DNA from: Nemophila menziesii
Taxonomy: Eukaryota; Streptophyta; Magnoliopsida; Boraginales; Hydrophyllaceae
Direction: 5' to 3'
NCBI GenBank assembly: GCA_029959085.1
Contig: JARWIR010000002.1
Location: 46,062,233-46,126,232, forward strand
Length of the DNA: 64,000 nucleotides
The position numbers and the translations under genes were made by a program. The number at the start of each line of letters is the position of its first letter. Within the stretch, counting starts at the first letter, position 1. The notes below the pieces were generated by a model. The model had not been told where the DNA came from. It did not search any database and saw only the letters and a list, made by a program, of their open reading frames with translations. Positions 35,460-47,298 of the stretch are shown here, piece after piece.

Positions 35460-36500
35460 AAACCTCTCATTACTATAGTTGTGGATACTAAAGCCACTTA
35501 TTAAATACATGACCGAGAAAAAGTCCATAAGAATTGATGTGATTGTCTTTCGGGGGAATTGGATCCTAAAAAGTAGAAACGATATATCTATTCAAATTTT
35601 ACCAGCGAGTAAACAAGTTATTAATGTACATATATCTATAAGATCATATAGCCCTTGTATTTTATATGCAGTATATGTAAATCCATAGACGTGGATACTA
35701 TGGAACGCTATAGAGACAAGTTAGAGTAACATACATGTACTGTGAATTATGACTTGAGATTTAGTCAAATTAATTTCATTGAGGACAAGACGTGAGGTAC
35801 TCCAGAAGCAGATAGACACATGAGAAAATTTGAGAGATAGAGAAAACTTTAATGTTTTGGTGAAGATTGACATAGAGTGAGTCGTGGAACTTAGGGATGA
35901 AATAAATGAAGAAACATGATAAAGCCTACGGAAATGACAGTTGGTGAGATACGTATCAAGACATAAAGGTTCATCAACTCCCCACACTCATTTACACCAC
36001 CTTCGGATTATTATCAAGATTGCTCCTCTACCATTTAACAATATAAAATGGCATCAAATCTGTTTAAAAGTAGCTTGGTATCCGATGAAGGATTCCGAGA
36101 TTTCGTACGGAGCAAATGGGAGGAGTACACTTGGAGAATATTTAGAGAAAATGAGACGGAATTTATTGGCTTGGAAACATGATAATTTTGGGTATATATT
36201 CCACAAGAAAAAAACCATTGACCCATATGGTAGGGATCCAAAATATATCACTAATTTTAGACAACTCCCTAGTGAAATTGGAGGCTAGGCGAAGTAAGGA
36301 ATATGAGAGTTTTCTCGAGTAAGAGGAAAAGCTCTAGTGCCAGTAAACGCAATCATGTTGGATTCATTTAGGAGACAAAAATACCAGATTTTATCATTTG
36401 ACCATGTTAGTCCAAAAAGACAAGGCGGGGCGGCCGCAGATCAAGAACAACAATAATGAATGGCTTGAGGACGAAGATAATCAGAGAACATAGGTGAAGG
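35460..36500 (+). pseudogene. LINE ORF2 endonuclease and linker remnant (copy 2)
   Basis: Three frames contribute. Near 35530 RIDVIVFRGNWILKSRNDIS and IQILPASKQVINVHI match the mid-part of the plant L1 apurinic-type endonuclease. Near 36000 IIIKIAPLPFNN corresponds to its SDHxPLL end. LRRNLLAWKHDNFG-like sequence at 36150, then EEEKLW and GDKNTRFYHL near 36320-36400, correspond to the linker before RT. The run stops there. Several frameshifts; no activity expected. Confidence 0.72.
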
Positions 36501-37465
36501 AATTTTTTAGCACATTTTCTCGCTAGATGACATCATATTATGGTTATTTTCACGTCTTAATATGCCTACTTTAAAATCGGTTTACATCCTGATTTTATGT
36601 GGAGGGTTACAAGTGAATTATTCGAGTAGCGATATTCCACATGAAACCCCACAAGGAATTGTGATGGGACAAAATGACAATAGGGTTGTATCAAAAGTGC
36701 TGGGAGATGGTCGGTCCTTAAATTTGTGATATGCCAAGACAGGCATTACATTATGGATTTTTTCCCGAGAGAGGTCATGGGCACATCCATACACTTATCT
36801 TGTAGGTAGAAAGTCCAGAGTTCATCACATAATTTTGACCAATTAGCCTTATTAATATGTTTTACAAGAGTTGTATAAAAGTATTGGATAATCAGCTTCG
36901 TCAAATGCTAGCATAACTGATAGGCCCATATAATAGAAGTTTTCTTCCAAATTTCCGGCGATCGACAACATCGTGCTAGTTAGTGAATCAGGTTATGTTA
37001 TGAGGAACAAATAGGTCAGAATCTACCAGTTAGTGTTATTGAAGTAAATGTGACTGGTTTGAGTAAATTACTATGTTTAAGTGAGGTGCTGAATTTGTAA
37101 GCATAAACTTGGTTGAATAACAAGTAATAATAATTAGAGAAAAGATAAACTTTAGTAATGGTTTAGTTCAAAATTTTCTTGTGATAACATGCCGATCCTT
37201 TGATTACAATGATTATACATGTATATAGACACTACTAATACCACATTTACTCCCATGATCTCTTGCATGGTTGCTACGTTTCGATAAGTACTCTTTTGAT
37301 TCTTGAGGAGCATGCTTCCGGATTATGGTCACATCTGAAACCGATAATGGTCACGTCATTTAACCGTGGATCACGAGATGGTTGATTATTATAAGGATCG
37401 TGGCTTGGTATTGCCTACTCCTTGAGTAGACCGAATATACTCCACACAATCTTCTTATTACTACT

Positions 37466-38431
37466 TGTCCTTCATAATTATTGAGGTATTGTATGGATGA
37501 TTTTTCACGAGCTACCCCTTTACTTGCACCTGAGGTCTATCTGACATTTTCTCCCTATAAACTACCAATTTAATTTTGTAATTTCCTTCAGGGAGATACT
37601 AAAATTTTATGGTTCATGTCTAGATTAATTTTTCATCTCGTATGTCCACTGAAAAAGACGATTATTTGAGATTCCTTAACTCACGTGGAAGTTTCCATGT
37701 CTAGATTATTCGATAATTCTTCTATACATGACTCGATCCTTTATTTCCACTTTGTTTATAGTTTGAAATACTGATTTACATTCACTTACTGCGAAAACTG
37801 TTCCAAAATCAAAACATCTCAACGATAAAAATTCCGCTTCGGGTAGCTTGGATACCTTTGTTTTTATTCGCGTTTCTCATTTTCTGTAACATGGATAGAG
37901 CAACTTGACAAGAATGCTACATAAATTTATTAACGAGGTGTCTCCGACGGAACATGAGTGTATCCCAAAGGGGATGTGACATGATTGTATCCTTGATGCG
38001 CCATTTGGATAAATCGAGAGGAGCTCCATCACCCAAGAACTCTATGGAGGTTATTTTACCTCTTCTCAAGAGGATTGCATCTCCCTTATTGTTTATTTTC
38101 CTTGAGATGGAAGAGAGCAAAGAGGATGTTTCACTAACCATCTGACAAGATCACTAGTTGCGTCAAGATCATCTCCCGCCGCTTCATCTTCAAATCACGT
38201 GTCTCCTTCATTGATATCTTCATTTCTTTCTCTACCTCATATTACTTTAGAGAATACTTCTTTAGGGGTGTATTTGGTTCGAGATTTCATAAAAGGTATT
38301 GAATTGTTCTTTTCTATCTCACATGCTTTCTTTATACATTTCTTCAATAGTTTTATGTTTTTAGTTGTCGGTCTATTCGACCCTCGTGTCCCTAGTAGAG
38401 ATTGTGGTTTCCAAATTGGAAGGCATGGTGG
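37466..38431. other. Unrecognised stretch between LINE copy 2 and element D
   Basis: Contains short open frames on both strands (for example 37917-38141 on the minus strand, 38199-38459 on the plus strand) with no family I recognise. Base composition is more balanced than in the AT-rich spacers, so it may be old coding or transposon sequence. Confidence 0.35.
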
Positions 38432-38664
38432 ATGGTGCCGTCCCTCAAGGTGTGATTAATAAACCAACATTCGAGTGAGCCACTACACTTAAGTGTACGA
38501 GTTGTAAACAAGTAATAAATATGTAAGGAAGGAGGTGTATCGTTCTCCACAAATACTATAAGGTTAATTTATTTGTGTTTTATAGAAATGTAGCGGACCC
38601 GAGTTGCATTTACAAAAGATAAATGGATATTTGTTTGTTTTTGTGAGACGAGGGACTAAAAATC

Positions 38665-38704
<40 letters not shown>

Positions 38705-40011
38705 TTAATAATAATATTAATAATAACAATTAAAATGAAAAGAATGATAATATAAGTAAAGGGGATGGATTGCAAATATATTAAGAACATGAGATGAGAA
38801 TATAGCGAGGGAATACGCAAGTAATCACCGCTTGTTCTGGTTGTCCACTTTATTACTTTAAGGGAGAATTTAGTTCTACGCAATAGTTGGGATTCAATTC
38901 TCTCTCTAAATCCTTTCTGGGTTGATAGGAAGCTACCAAACACCACTAGATACCTTTTATGAGCTTACCTTACAAGTGATGGTAGACGCCTAAGGTTCTT
39001 ACCTTAACGACTATGTGGTTACTCATGACCTCCCGGTTAACTAATGAACACTAGACTCTTATGTGTTGTTTTGCGTAACCGAACCTCTCTTTAGGGAAAA
39101 AGTCCTAATTACTAAGGCCGAATCAGTACTTGTCTAGAGTAGGGGCTGAAAATTTAATGGTCTAACATATAACTAAAACATAAAAACAAAATTCATTTTA
39201 ATATATTAATCCCGAAATGCAACACATTGTAGTACTCGAAAGTTAGTTTCATATATTAAGCATTATCAAGCTATGAGATAATTGGTTCATAGTAAAAATA
39301 GTAAAAAATCTATGAAATTGCTAAAATCCTGTTTTAAATAAAAATATTAAGGTTATTCGAGGAATTGATAATAAACAGTGAAGGTTAGAGGTGGAATGGT
39401 GCCGAAAATGGCTTATTCTTACTTTAGCTCCAAGCGTGTCAAATTACATATATTAAATTCCCCAAAAAAATTTTTGGAAGTGTGGGCCCTATTTAAGTGG
39501 CTAAAATCAACCAAAAAATGTTTTCATCAAACATAGATATGTTCGAGGCACCGTGGAAGCAATATCATTAAATTTGTCATCTTAACTCTGAATTGTGAAC
39601 CGTCAACTCTCACGTTCTCCTAACTTAAAGTACAATCATAAGCCCAAGGGCTTGCTTAGAATCCTAGCTTAACGCGTGTGGTGACTCCATTAAGTCAACT
39701 TCAAATTTTTGTAGGTAAATGCTTGTGATCTTTCATGGTGGTTTTTTTTATCTTTTCACTACTTGACTTGGGGGGTTGCCTTGACTTCTTGACTTATATG
39801 CATCATCAAGGGGTCTTTTATAAACCATGAACCTAAGAGTTTCACTTTTAGCACACAATTAATGCACAAAATCTCTACTAGTTACAAAATATTCAAAAGT
39901 AGATAAGAAATAAAAATATATCAAATATTAGGGAATAATCCCCAAATAGATCCAAAAACCCCCTAAGAAGCTGTCTCGTGGTGCAATTAATCTATCACAA
40001 AACGTGATTCA
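38432..40011 (-). repeat. Element D 3' LTR (Athila-like)
   Basis: On the element strand it starts TGATGAATCACG at 40011 and shares ATTAATCTATCACAAA (plus strand, near 39985) with the LTR of element C. It is followed internally by a degenerate polypurine tract and by 3' region sequence homologous to elements A and B, which makes it a 3' LTR. The left limit is inferred from TGGTGCCGTCCC at 38432 and could be off by tens of bases. An (AAT)n tract lies inside at 38663-38731. Confidence 0.65.
38663..38731. repeat. (AAT)n microsatellite
   Basis: About 14 pure AAT units, then interrupted AAT/ATT units. The poly-isoleucine frame on the other strand is an artefact of it. Confidence 0.95.
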
Positions 40012-41310
40012 TCAAGACCCTGAAATCATAGATTTGTCGTCCAACAAAATAAAAACTAAACTAGGGTCCTAAGTCCAACTAATCATCGAAGTATAAGGCA
40101 TAGAGAACGATCCTAAAACAATACCTAAACATGTCTCATGAAATAATGCCTAAGAATTAATCCACAAGTATACAAATCATACAGATAATCAACACAATAA
40201 TATTATCAGGTACAATTAGTTTCACAATGCAAGAATAGATCGTTTTTACTTATTTCAAAACGATGGACATAGGTTGTTCTCAGTCCTTTCACGTGATCTA
40301 ATTGTCAACTCAACTACTCCCAATCTGTTCAATCGTTACTAAACAATATAACTATCAATCTTGAGGTCTTAAGATGTAGCGTAGGCTTAAGGTAGGGTGT
40401 AGTCTATTTGGGTAATTATGAGTGGGTTGTTGACCCTCTCCTCACTATCCATCAACTAATCGTCCTAGAGCTTGATTTTACGCTCATAATCATGCTCACT
40501 AAACCTACCTGATGTCAAATCGAAGCATCCCCAAGTTCCAAACCAATCATGAATGTACTATACAAGTTTTTTTTTATTGTTTTCATATATTTTTCTTTCG
40601 TTTTTCGTAAGTTAAACATGAATTATTTTTTATGAGTCCTCGTGTTAAATTATTTTCTTTTAATTCTCTTTTTCTTTGTATTTTATTTTCTTTTCAAATC
40701 TTTTTTCTTACTAATCTAGTAAGTATTACAAATAAGCGCACAATGATAAATCACAAAATAAATATCTAACCTCCCAATGTATCTCATGATCATGTACCCA
40801 TCACCCAAAACTCGAGCTCGAAAACAACTATTCCTAAACATGTGACTCGATGGCGGGTCATATGGTTGAGTCCTAAAACTAAAGGGTAAAGTCTTATAAT
40901 GCAGCTATCACAGAAAAGGATAAAAGGTTAGAACGAGGCTATGAAGAATATATCAATTAAATTCGGTTAGCAAGCTAAAAGTAAACAAAGGGATAATAAA
41001 GAAACACCTCAATCATTTTTCTAATTGTATGGTCTCGTTATTCTTTTGCTTTTAATGCATATGTTAATTGGTTTTTCGACTACGTTCAACCTCACATTCA
41101 AACACCTCTCATCCCCACATCGTTTAAACTTATCTTCTTATCATTGATTACTAATTAGTTCTATCTACAATTACGTGTTTTCATATTTGTACTTTATTTA
41201 CATCATAAACAATTCACAATGACTACTTCTTATCTATCATTAACTTGTATAAAGCATGTTTTTCAGGTTTGTTTTCTAAGTCCCACACCTATTTATTATA
41301 CGATTTTTTT
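40012..41310 (-). mobile_element. Element D 3' region
   Basis: Collinear in patches with 5758-6950 of element A. Matching patches are TTTGTCGTCC after the LTR (40035), the CTCTCCTCAC...CCATCAA...GAGCTTGA block (40437-40475 versus 6180-6220) and the ACCCAAAACTCGAGCTCG block (40805-40822 versus 6578-6595). No ORF3, pol or gag follows, so D is truncated on its 5' side. The right edge is approximate. Confidence 0.65.
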
Positions 41311-42989
41311 TTGTATTTTTCATTTTCTTAATGACAATAAGAAAATTAACTAATTAAGAAAGCAATAACAAAAAATAAATTTAACTGAGTTAACTAATTT
41401 TGTGGTTGTTTTCTTGTTATATATATATATATTAGAAATACCTTGTATCTAAAGATATGGCAATATATACACTTTTTTATTTTAATAGAATCCGGTAATT
41501 ACAAATGTATTTTATTTGTGCAAATAGAAAAAAGAAAATGTGTGCATTGTACAAGCTACCTTCCAATTTTGTTGGTTTCAGAGGAGACATCCGTGATGGG
41601 CGGTAGTATTTAACATATTAATAATAAAACAAATTATTTCAACATTTAAAGGTTTGGTTCTATTTTTTAAAATGTCTCGGGTATGTTAAAACTTACCAAA
41701 CAGGTAAGTTAAATGGAATTTAACTTGTAGTGCAAACTAACTAAAGATTTTGTATGTCAAACATAATTTAACTGGTAAGAAAATAATTATTCGGGTATGT
41801 TAAAATTTAATATACTAAACAGGTATATAACTATAATTTAGGGACCATTTTGCAAATATTTAAACTATCTGATAATATTCAACAAAACATTATGTTGAGT
41901 ATGAGCATAGGTTGTATTAAGAAATGCGTCAACATCTCTTCTATCTTCATCTAAAGCAGGATGACCTAAAAAATTCTAGATATATCCTGTAAAATAAACA
42001 TTATAATCAAATTACAGGGAAATAAAGTGAAAAAATTAAAAATTAACTTCAATATGTTGTGTTAACGTTGTTATAAAAGTAGAGGTTGTAACAAATGTAA
42101 TAACATATAATCAGAAAAACACCAAAACAAAAATAATATTTCTCCACCTATAATCCAAAAAAGTTACAAGACAGCTAGAATGCAAAATGCTATCTAAAAA
42201 CTATGTTTGAGCTGAGGATAGTATATGATAGCTACATGTGTTCTATATAACAGAGTTGTAAATTAGATATCTAAATCGGCCTTGAAAGAAAGGTAATTCA
42301 TAGTTCAGTGTTATGTCCTTGAAGAAGGGTATTCAATTTAGACATTTGAAGAAGAGCATTCAAATCTATTTGAAGAAGAAATTTTGAAAGTAAAAATAAC
42401 TAAATGTAAGAAAGAGAGATGTGCTTCATTTGAATTAGATGTAAATCCATGTAGCTACTCTCGTTCAAAAAAGAGAAATAAGCTTTTCAAAGCCTTCACT
42501 GAGTTGTGTACTTGCGTGTGTTGTGTGGGTGTGATGAGAAAGTAATTTTTCTATAATAGTCGCTGATGAGATTTTTTATTTTTTGTTCCAATTGGTGAGA
42601 TTAGTTGTGTTGTGTATGTGAGTGTGTGATGAGTATTTTTTTATTTATCTAATTTTAATGATGAGCGTTTATTGGAGTTTTTTCTAGTGATTTCTGTTTT
42701 AGCAACATATATATGTTGTAGTTATTTCACAAATATTTAAATAGAGTTGAATATTTTTTTTTTATTTTTAGGTGGAAGTTGTACTTAACGCTCTCCAAAA
42801 TGAAAGAACATAATGTTGATCTTTTTTCATAGTTACAACATAAAATTTATATTTCTAAATACCATTTTAATATGGTATATATTAATTCACTTGGTGGAGT
42901 TATGACCACCCACAAAGCCCAGCAATCTATATTTCTTTTTTATATAAAATAAGTGTATTTCGTTGTTACAGCTTGTTTAGCTCTCATTA
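41311..42989. other. AT-rich stretch, no gene recognised
   Basis: An (AT)n run lies near 41419. A segment around 41660-41840 repeats the word CGGGTATGTTAAAA and may be MITE-like, but I could not define termini. No coding sequence supported. Confidence 0.45.
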
Positions 42990-43139
42990 CTATGATCTGT
43001 AAAAATAAATGAAAATTTGAGCTCCAAAAAGAGTGACATCCGCCATCCAAATATTGACAGCTGAATCTTCGCCCATTTGCATGTGCTTCCATTGATCACT
43101 AAGGTATTGAGTTGTTTGCAAGAAATGCCTTCCATCGGT
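42990..43139 (-). pseudogene. Exon-like fragment, family not recognised
   Basis: On the minus strand an intron-acceptor-like TTACTTTAG precedes an open stretch reading TDGRHFLQTTQYLSDQWKHM and then QMGEDSAVNIWMADVTLFGAQ (in two pieces), ended by TAG at 42990. The residue composition (Trp, Gln, Asp, His mixed) is that of a folded protein and unlike the AT-rich surroundings. I do not recognise the family. It lies on the same strand as the ABCC and OLA1 fragments. Confidence 0.45.
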
Positions 43140-43314
43140 CTAAAGTAAGGCTTAGTTTAGTGTAATAAGTGCCAAACCTACACAATTATTGAAATTGGAA
43201 GATAAAAATTAGCAAAAATACTCGTGTCGAATATTATCATTTCACCAACTAAACTCATTAATGCTTCTACAAAGTAATGTTATCCAATAACTGAAGGTAC
43301 CAAACATTTAGTAT

Positions 43315-43417
43315 TTACCAACATGAAAAATAGCTGATGATAGTCTACGGTCTATTAAATTTATACTTGTATAACGAAATCTCATTTCTTGACCAAAACT
43401 TCTTATTGCAGTTGACC
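43315..43417 (-). pseudogene. ABCC (MRP-type) transporter exon fragment
   Basis: After an acceptor-like TTTCAG the minus strand reads GSTAIRSFGQEMRFRYTSIN, then LIDRRLSSAIFHVG before a stop. Plant ABCC transporters carry GxTTIRxFxQExRF and LIDxxSRPxFH in the second transmembrane domain, directly before the EWLxxR segment. Only about 34 codons are recognisable and the rest decays. It is a single exon fragment with no ATP-binding cassette nearby. Confidence 0.65.
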
Positions 43418-43587
43418 CTGAAATTATTTTTGTAAACTCCAATTAATCGAGAGGGTTTATGTGCTTATGGTATGTAACATCCATGTAACCACACAAAATT
43501 GAAATTACATAATTAAAACCAAAAAAACCTAAATCTCACCCATATTCTTTTTGTTAGGTTCCGTAATCCCTTCATGAGCTCTATTTT

Positions 43588-43860
43588 TCAGAATTTTAGT
43601 AGCAGCCACAGTAGTTTTAATAATTGAAGTTTCAGCTTCCTGAATTTTAGAAAAAAATTAAGATCCATCCCCAAGCCTTTAGATCCAGATAATTCAGCTC
43701 CCTTGCTTTTTTTTCTGCTCTCAAACGACCTCCAGAAGTTGTGTGTTTTAATTCTCCCAACAACAGTATTTATGTGATTATAAAGTGCCCACAATAGTAT
43801 TACCAATAAAAATTCTTGTTTGGTCCCAAATGCCTCCACCCAGCCACCGTAGTGCTTTTA
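43588..43860 (-). pseudogene. Unrecognised open fragment in gene-fragment cluster
   Basis: The minus strand is open for over 80 codons from GGWVEAFGTKQEFLLVIL onwards, with a Lys/Ser-rich middle and a Leu/Lys-rich tail. No domain recognised. It may be partly a shadow. It is listed because it sits between the ABCC and OLA1 fragments on the same strand. Confidence 0.25.
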
Positions 43861-44261
43861 ATTATCTTTTTGGCCCCTATAATTTTTGAGTTTTGGGGTT
43901 AACCCCTAAAAATTTATCCCCTAATATGTCAACTCTCCGAGCTTCGCTGATCAGCCCGAAAAATGTCTCTAACTGCAGCATATGCGTGTGTATGAACTAC
44001 ATGGTCTGTATGTTTCAATTTTCCACGTCTCAAGTCCTCATTAACTCTACAAACCAGACCACTTAAATTACACATGTAACACACATAAAACAAATAAAAA
44101 ACACTAATTTTGTATAATTAAAACACTACTTCATAGGTTTCTGTTATAACTTCCTCCGCCTCAACATGGTTGATTGTATAATTAATTAATTAATATTCAT
44201 ATTCAAATATTTGAAAAAATAGAAACTACCTCTATGAGCAAAAGAATTTTTAAGTACTAAC
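43861..44261. other. Non-coding stretch within gene-fragment cluster
   Basis: Begins with a run of transposon-flavoured sequence (GGCCCCTATAATTTTTGAG, TTTTGGGGTTAACCCC) and continues AT-rich. I see no coding fragment or defined terminus. Confidence 0.35.
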
Positions 44262-44400
44262 GGAAACTGACGGCTTCTTCTTTGTAAAACAAATATACTT
44301 CATCTTCTTTACCAAGTTTGCAGTAAGCCTCCATTTTAGGGGTATATAAGTCTTTTCTAGTCAGCTTCATCTCATGAAAATCCACCACTTTAATCATACT
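44262..44400 (-). pseudogene. Unrecognised coding-like fragment, faintly PPR-like
   Basis: The minus strand reads MIKVVDFHEMKLTRKDLYTP, then KMEAYCKLGKEDEVYLFYKE. The MEAYCKLG(x)xDEVY pattern resembles a helix pair of P-class pentatricopeptide proteins, but one motif is not enough to assign it. Same strand as its neighbours. Confidence 0.35.
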
Positions 44401-44488
44401 CAAACAAACAATAATATGGAAACTAAAAGTTATAACAAGCTTTCTTTACAAATTTAATTCTTCACCAAAAGCATAACTTGAGAAGAAT

Positions 44489-44569
44489 TTATTTAGTAAT
44501 AACTTCCAAATCTCTCACTGGGTCCACAATGTCATCAACATGAATAATATCTGGATCTTCAAATGCATC
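44489..44569 (-). pseudogene. OLA1/YchF GTPase exon fragment
   Basis: On the minus strand, after a TTTTAG acceptor-like site, the sequence reads DAFEDPDIIHVDDIVDPVR and DLEVIT, then Lys and stop. This matches the highly conserved DPDIIHVDDxVDPxRDLEIITEEL segment of Obg-like ATPase 1 (YchF), just after the G domain's G4-proximal helix. Only about 26 codons survive, without G1/P-loop or TGS domain. A fragment, not a gene. Confidence 0.72.
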
Positions 44570-44689
44570 TAAAATGTATAAAAAATAACTGACTAGCAAT
44601 TACTTTAAGATAGATGATGAAGACACATCGAAATTTATAAAGTCAGAGACTAAACTGTCAAAATGTATAAAGGTAAGGGACCTATCATA

Positions 44690-44804
44690 ACTAAGAGTAA
44701 CATAGAACCCACTCCTCGAAATCAACACAATGTTGAGGGTTATGGTGCATACCCATTACCCATACTAAGAGTAACATAGAGCCCACTCCTTGAAATCAAC
44801 ACAA
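44690..44804. repeat. 41-bp direct duplication, period 74
   Basis: ACTAAGAGTAACATAGA(A/G)CCCACTCC occurs at 44690 and again at 44764, continuing with a TTGAAATCAACACAA-type tail with few differences. Confidence 0.8.
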
Positions 44805-44809
44805 GATTT

Positions 44810-46087
44810 CCATATTTGGTCATGTATGCACCATTCTTCCGTGTTACCAAATAATTTTTCTTCTTGATCTGGTTGAAACATTGGAATATTGCATAGGAGA
44901 AGAAAATATTTGTCGGATTAATTTAATAATGAAATTACCATTAAAGAGTTGAGTAACGATGGAAAATAAGCATCTTTCTGGTCTTCCAAGCTGGAAAGGA
45001 CCATTTGTACACTTATGTTCCTAAATATTTGTATTCGTTTCCAATTTTAATAAAGCATTCTTTTTTTTTTAAAAAATTGAAGACCATGAAAAATTCTAGC
45101 CCAGCTCCATGATATTTTTGCCTTTAATTTTTGCATCCCAAAAAGAGGAGTTTGGAAGTAAAGACCTCTAAGGTCTTTTCCACTAACGAAATGGATTATT
45201 AAGAATCCTTTACGCTTTATTGGGTAAGAGGGTTGTGTTCAAGATCGATAGTTGGTCTAGTGGTTAGACTACTCCGCAGAGACCAAGAGGTCCTGGGATC
45301 GAATCTTACCGAAGTCAAAATGATTCTGACTCCAAAGTGCCTCTAATATGTATTAAAAAATTGTGTTCATTTTTGAAAATTCCATAAAGAAATACCTCTA
45401 TAAGATTTTGAGAATGTATTTTTTTTCCCTTGAAATCTTATGATTTTTTTATGTTGGACATTCCACCAATAAATTGCAACCAAACTTGCAAGTTTCCTGC
45501 AAAGAATTTTTGGAAATTCAAAAACAGACATCCCATAATATGGAACTGCTTTGAGAACAACTTAAATCAGAAGTTCTTTCCCACCATCGCATAATAGGGT
45601 TGAACCCCAATAGAATTTTTTTGTGATAAGTCGATATTTGATATAAAATTGATATTCTCTGACTTTGGTCTAATGATACTAACGGGGATTCCTAAGTACT
45701 CACTATTAGAATTGATTACTCTGCTAATGAGGGAATTCGTGACTTACGAGATAATATCGTCCGACGTACCTTTGCTAGAATAGATATAATATATATTAGA
45801 GTTGATGTTTTGACTCGTAACTTCTCGATATGCCTTGATTGTATCCTTTAAAGATTGAATCTCTTTATTATTGGCAAAAATAAATAACATAACATCATCT
45901 TAAAGAGAAGAGGGGTGAGATTAGGGAAAACCCTAGCCAATAAGATTCTTTTTATATTTCGTAGTCTACATTGATGATTCAGGATAACGATGAGACCTTC
46001 GGTCATGATAAAAAAATAGAAGTAGGTACAGGGGATACCCTTGTTTGATTCCTTGTTGCATAGCCTTTTAACTGAAGTAGAGTACAA
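44810..46087 (-). mobile_element. LINE ORF2 relic, RT to C-terminal region (minus strand)
   Basis: From 46087 downwards the minus strand carries NKGIPCTYFYFFIMTEGL, equivalent to the RQGDPLSPYLFxxxAEGL motif of L1 reverse transcriptase. Next come ILLARVFPNLTPLLF and a DDVMLFL-type catalytic region in a shifted frame. Near 45700 is an EYLGIPVS equivalent of KYLGxPL. Near 45480 is the AIPxYxMSC...FWWG equivalent (QFHIMGCLF...FAGNLQVW). Past 45190 there are remnants resembling the YAWRSI...GNG region. Many stops and shifts. A SINE-like unit interrupts it near 45247-45350. Confidence 0.68.
45253..45345 (+). repeat. tRNA-derived SINE-like unit
   Basis: A-box TGGTCTAGTGGT at 45253-45264 and B-box-like GGGATCGAATC at 45295-45305, spaced about 31 bp as in tRNA heads. 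It lies inside a LINE relic, consistent with a later insertion. Confidence 0.5.
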
Positions 46088-46099
46088 CAGTGCACAAAT

Positions 46100-47150
46100 T
46101 TATTAAAATGCATTTAAGCCCTTAATAACTTAATAAAGTCAAAGAGAGGCCTAATCCATTTTACTCTCTATATAAGGCTTATTAGACCTATTATTACAGT
46201 TCAATATTTTAAAAGAGAGAGAAAGTCAGAACGCTTGGAAGAAAAGGAGATGAAGACGGAGAAGTCTTTCTTCTTCAACAACAGCTCAAAACATTCCAAT
46301 TAGGTTCATTTCAGTTGTATATTTGTTTTACAAATTATGATTTTAATTAATTGTATTTATTATCTTTATTGAGATAAACCTTAAATACTTGAGAATCGCG
46401 ATATGGGGAAAACCCAAGTTTTCTAATTTAATGCTTTTCTGAATTTGGGGTTATTTAATTAAAATTAAGTCGAAGTATTTTGTATTGACTATATTCTTCT
46501 GTTTATTTACTATCAATAACTTAGCCAATTAGAAATATGTTTTAGTAATTAGGTTATTCATTAGTGGCGACGATCATCCGGAAGGGAGAGTCTAATTACA
46601 GAACTAGAATATAGATGCCTAGTGTCCGTTATTGATCCTGGCGATCTTAACTGACCACGTAGCCAATTAGGTAAAACCTTAATTATTCAAAACTAGCTTA
46701 TAGTCACCCTGATGGGCTAAGTAATACCGTAGGATAGCTCCTTAGTCTACCCTGATTGGAGTTAGATAGATATTAGAGTCCGACTAATATTAAAATACTT
46801 TTTACCCTTAAATGAAAGCATTAGATTGTTAACTTTGGTGATTATCTAGCGAGACTCAAGCGTATCTCTCATATTTGCGTAATCTACTTAGTTTAATTTA
46901 GTTTACTCAATATTCTTTCGTTAATAGTTATAAACTCAAAACTAAAACAAAAATCTCTATTTTTATTTACATTTGAATTATTCTACTTTGTAAATGAACA
47001 TTTAAGTCTAATCTAGGAATCCATGTGGAGACGTAAACCATGTATTATTTATCTATTACTTGGAACGACCCATACACTTTAGTCACTTCTCTTCTTTAGT
47101 GTTGAATTTATATCACACTCTAGGAGCGAGCAATATGTGATTTTAAACCT
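46100..47150 (+). repeat. Athila-like LTR fragment
   Basis: From a TATA-like CTATATAAGG near 46170 the sequence follows element B's LTR (25800-26480). Shared blocks are ACTTGAGAATCGC(G/T)ATATGG, AATTTGGG(A/G)TTTAAT-type sequence, degenerate CCCTGACGGG words near 46640, 46706 and 46749, TAATACCGTAGGATAGCTC, and finally ATTACTTGGA(C/A)(A/C)ACC near 47075. The usual TGATGTCTCC start and the PBS are missing, so this is a truncated or solo LTR. It separates LINE relics on opposite strands. Confidence 0.75.
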
Positions 47151-47298
47151 ATTTATTGTGTCAATTTTGGTTATAAGATTATTTTTGAGATCTTGGATAA
47201 TAGATTGTTGGAGAATATGGGATACGTTGGTATCACCAAAGAAGACATACTTTATTAAAGGATACGAAATTCATGACAATATTATTGCTGCTCAATAA

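Larger units (their letters stand above)
32931..37465 (+). mobile_element. LINE-derived relic, copy 2
   Basis: The longest uninterrupted member of the family in this window. About 1.6 kb of non-coding sequence is followed by ORF1 DUF4283 (34677-35039), endonuclease-domain remnants (about 35460-36050) and the endonuclease-RT linker (about 36050-36500). About 1 kb of unrecognised sequence follows. Reverse transcriptase motifs are absent, so it could not mobilise itself. Its part from 33969 is nearly identical to 61182-64000. Words of copy 1 align along its whole length. Confidence 0.8.

Noticed and set aside
35307..35528. Minus-strand frames conserved between LINE copies 2 and 3 (also 62509-62730, 35721-35987, 62923-63189)
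   Set aside because: Conserved only because the two copies are near-identical at every base; the plus strand carries the recognisable LINE endonuclease.
38656..38946. Poly-isoleucine frame on the minus strand
   Set aside because: Translation of the (AAT)n microsatellite inside element D's LTR.
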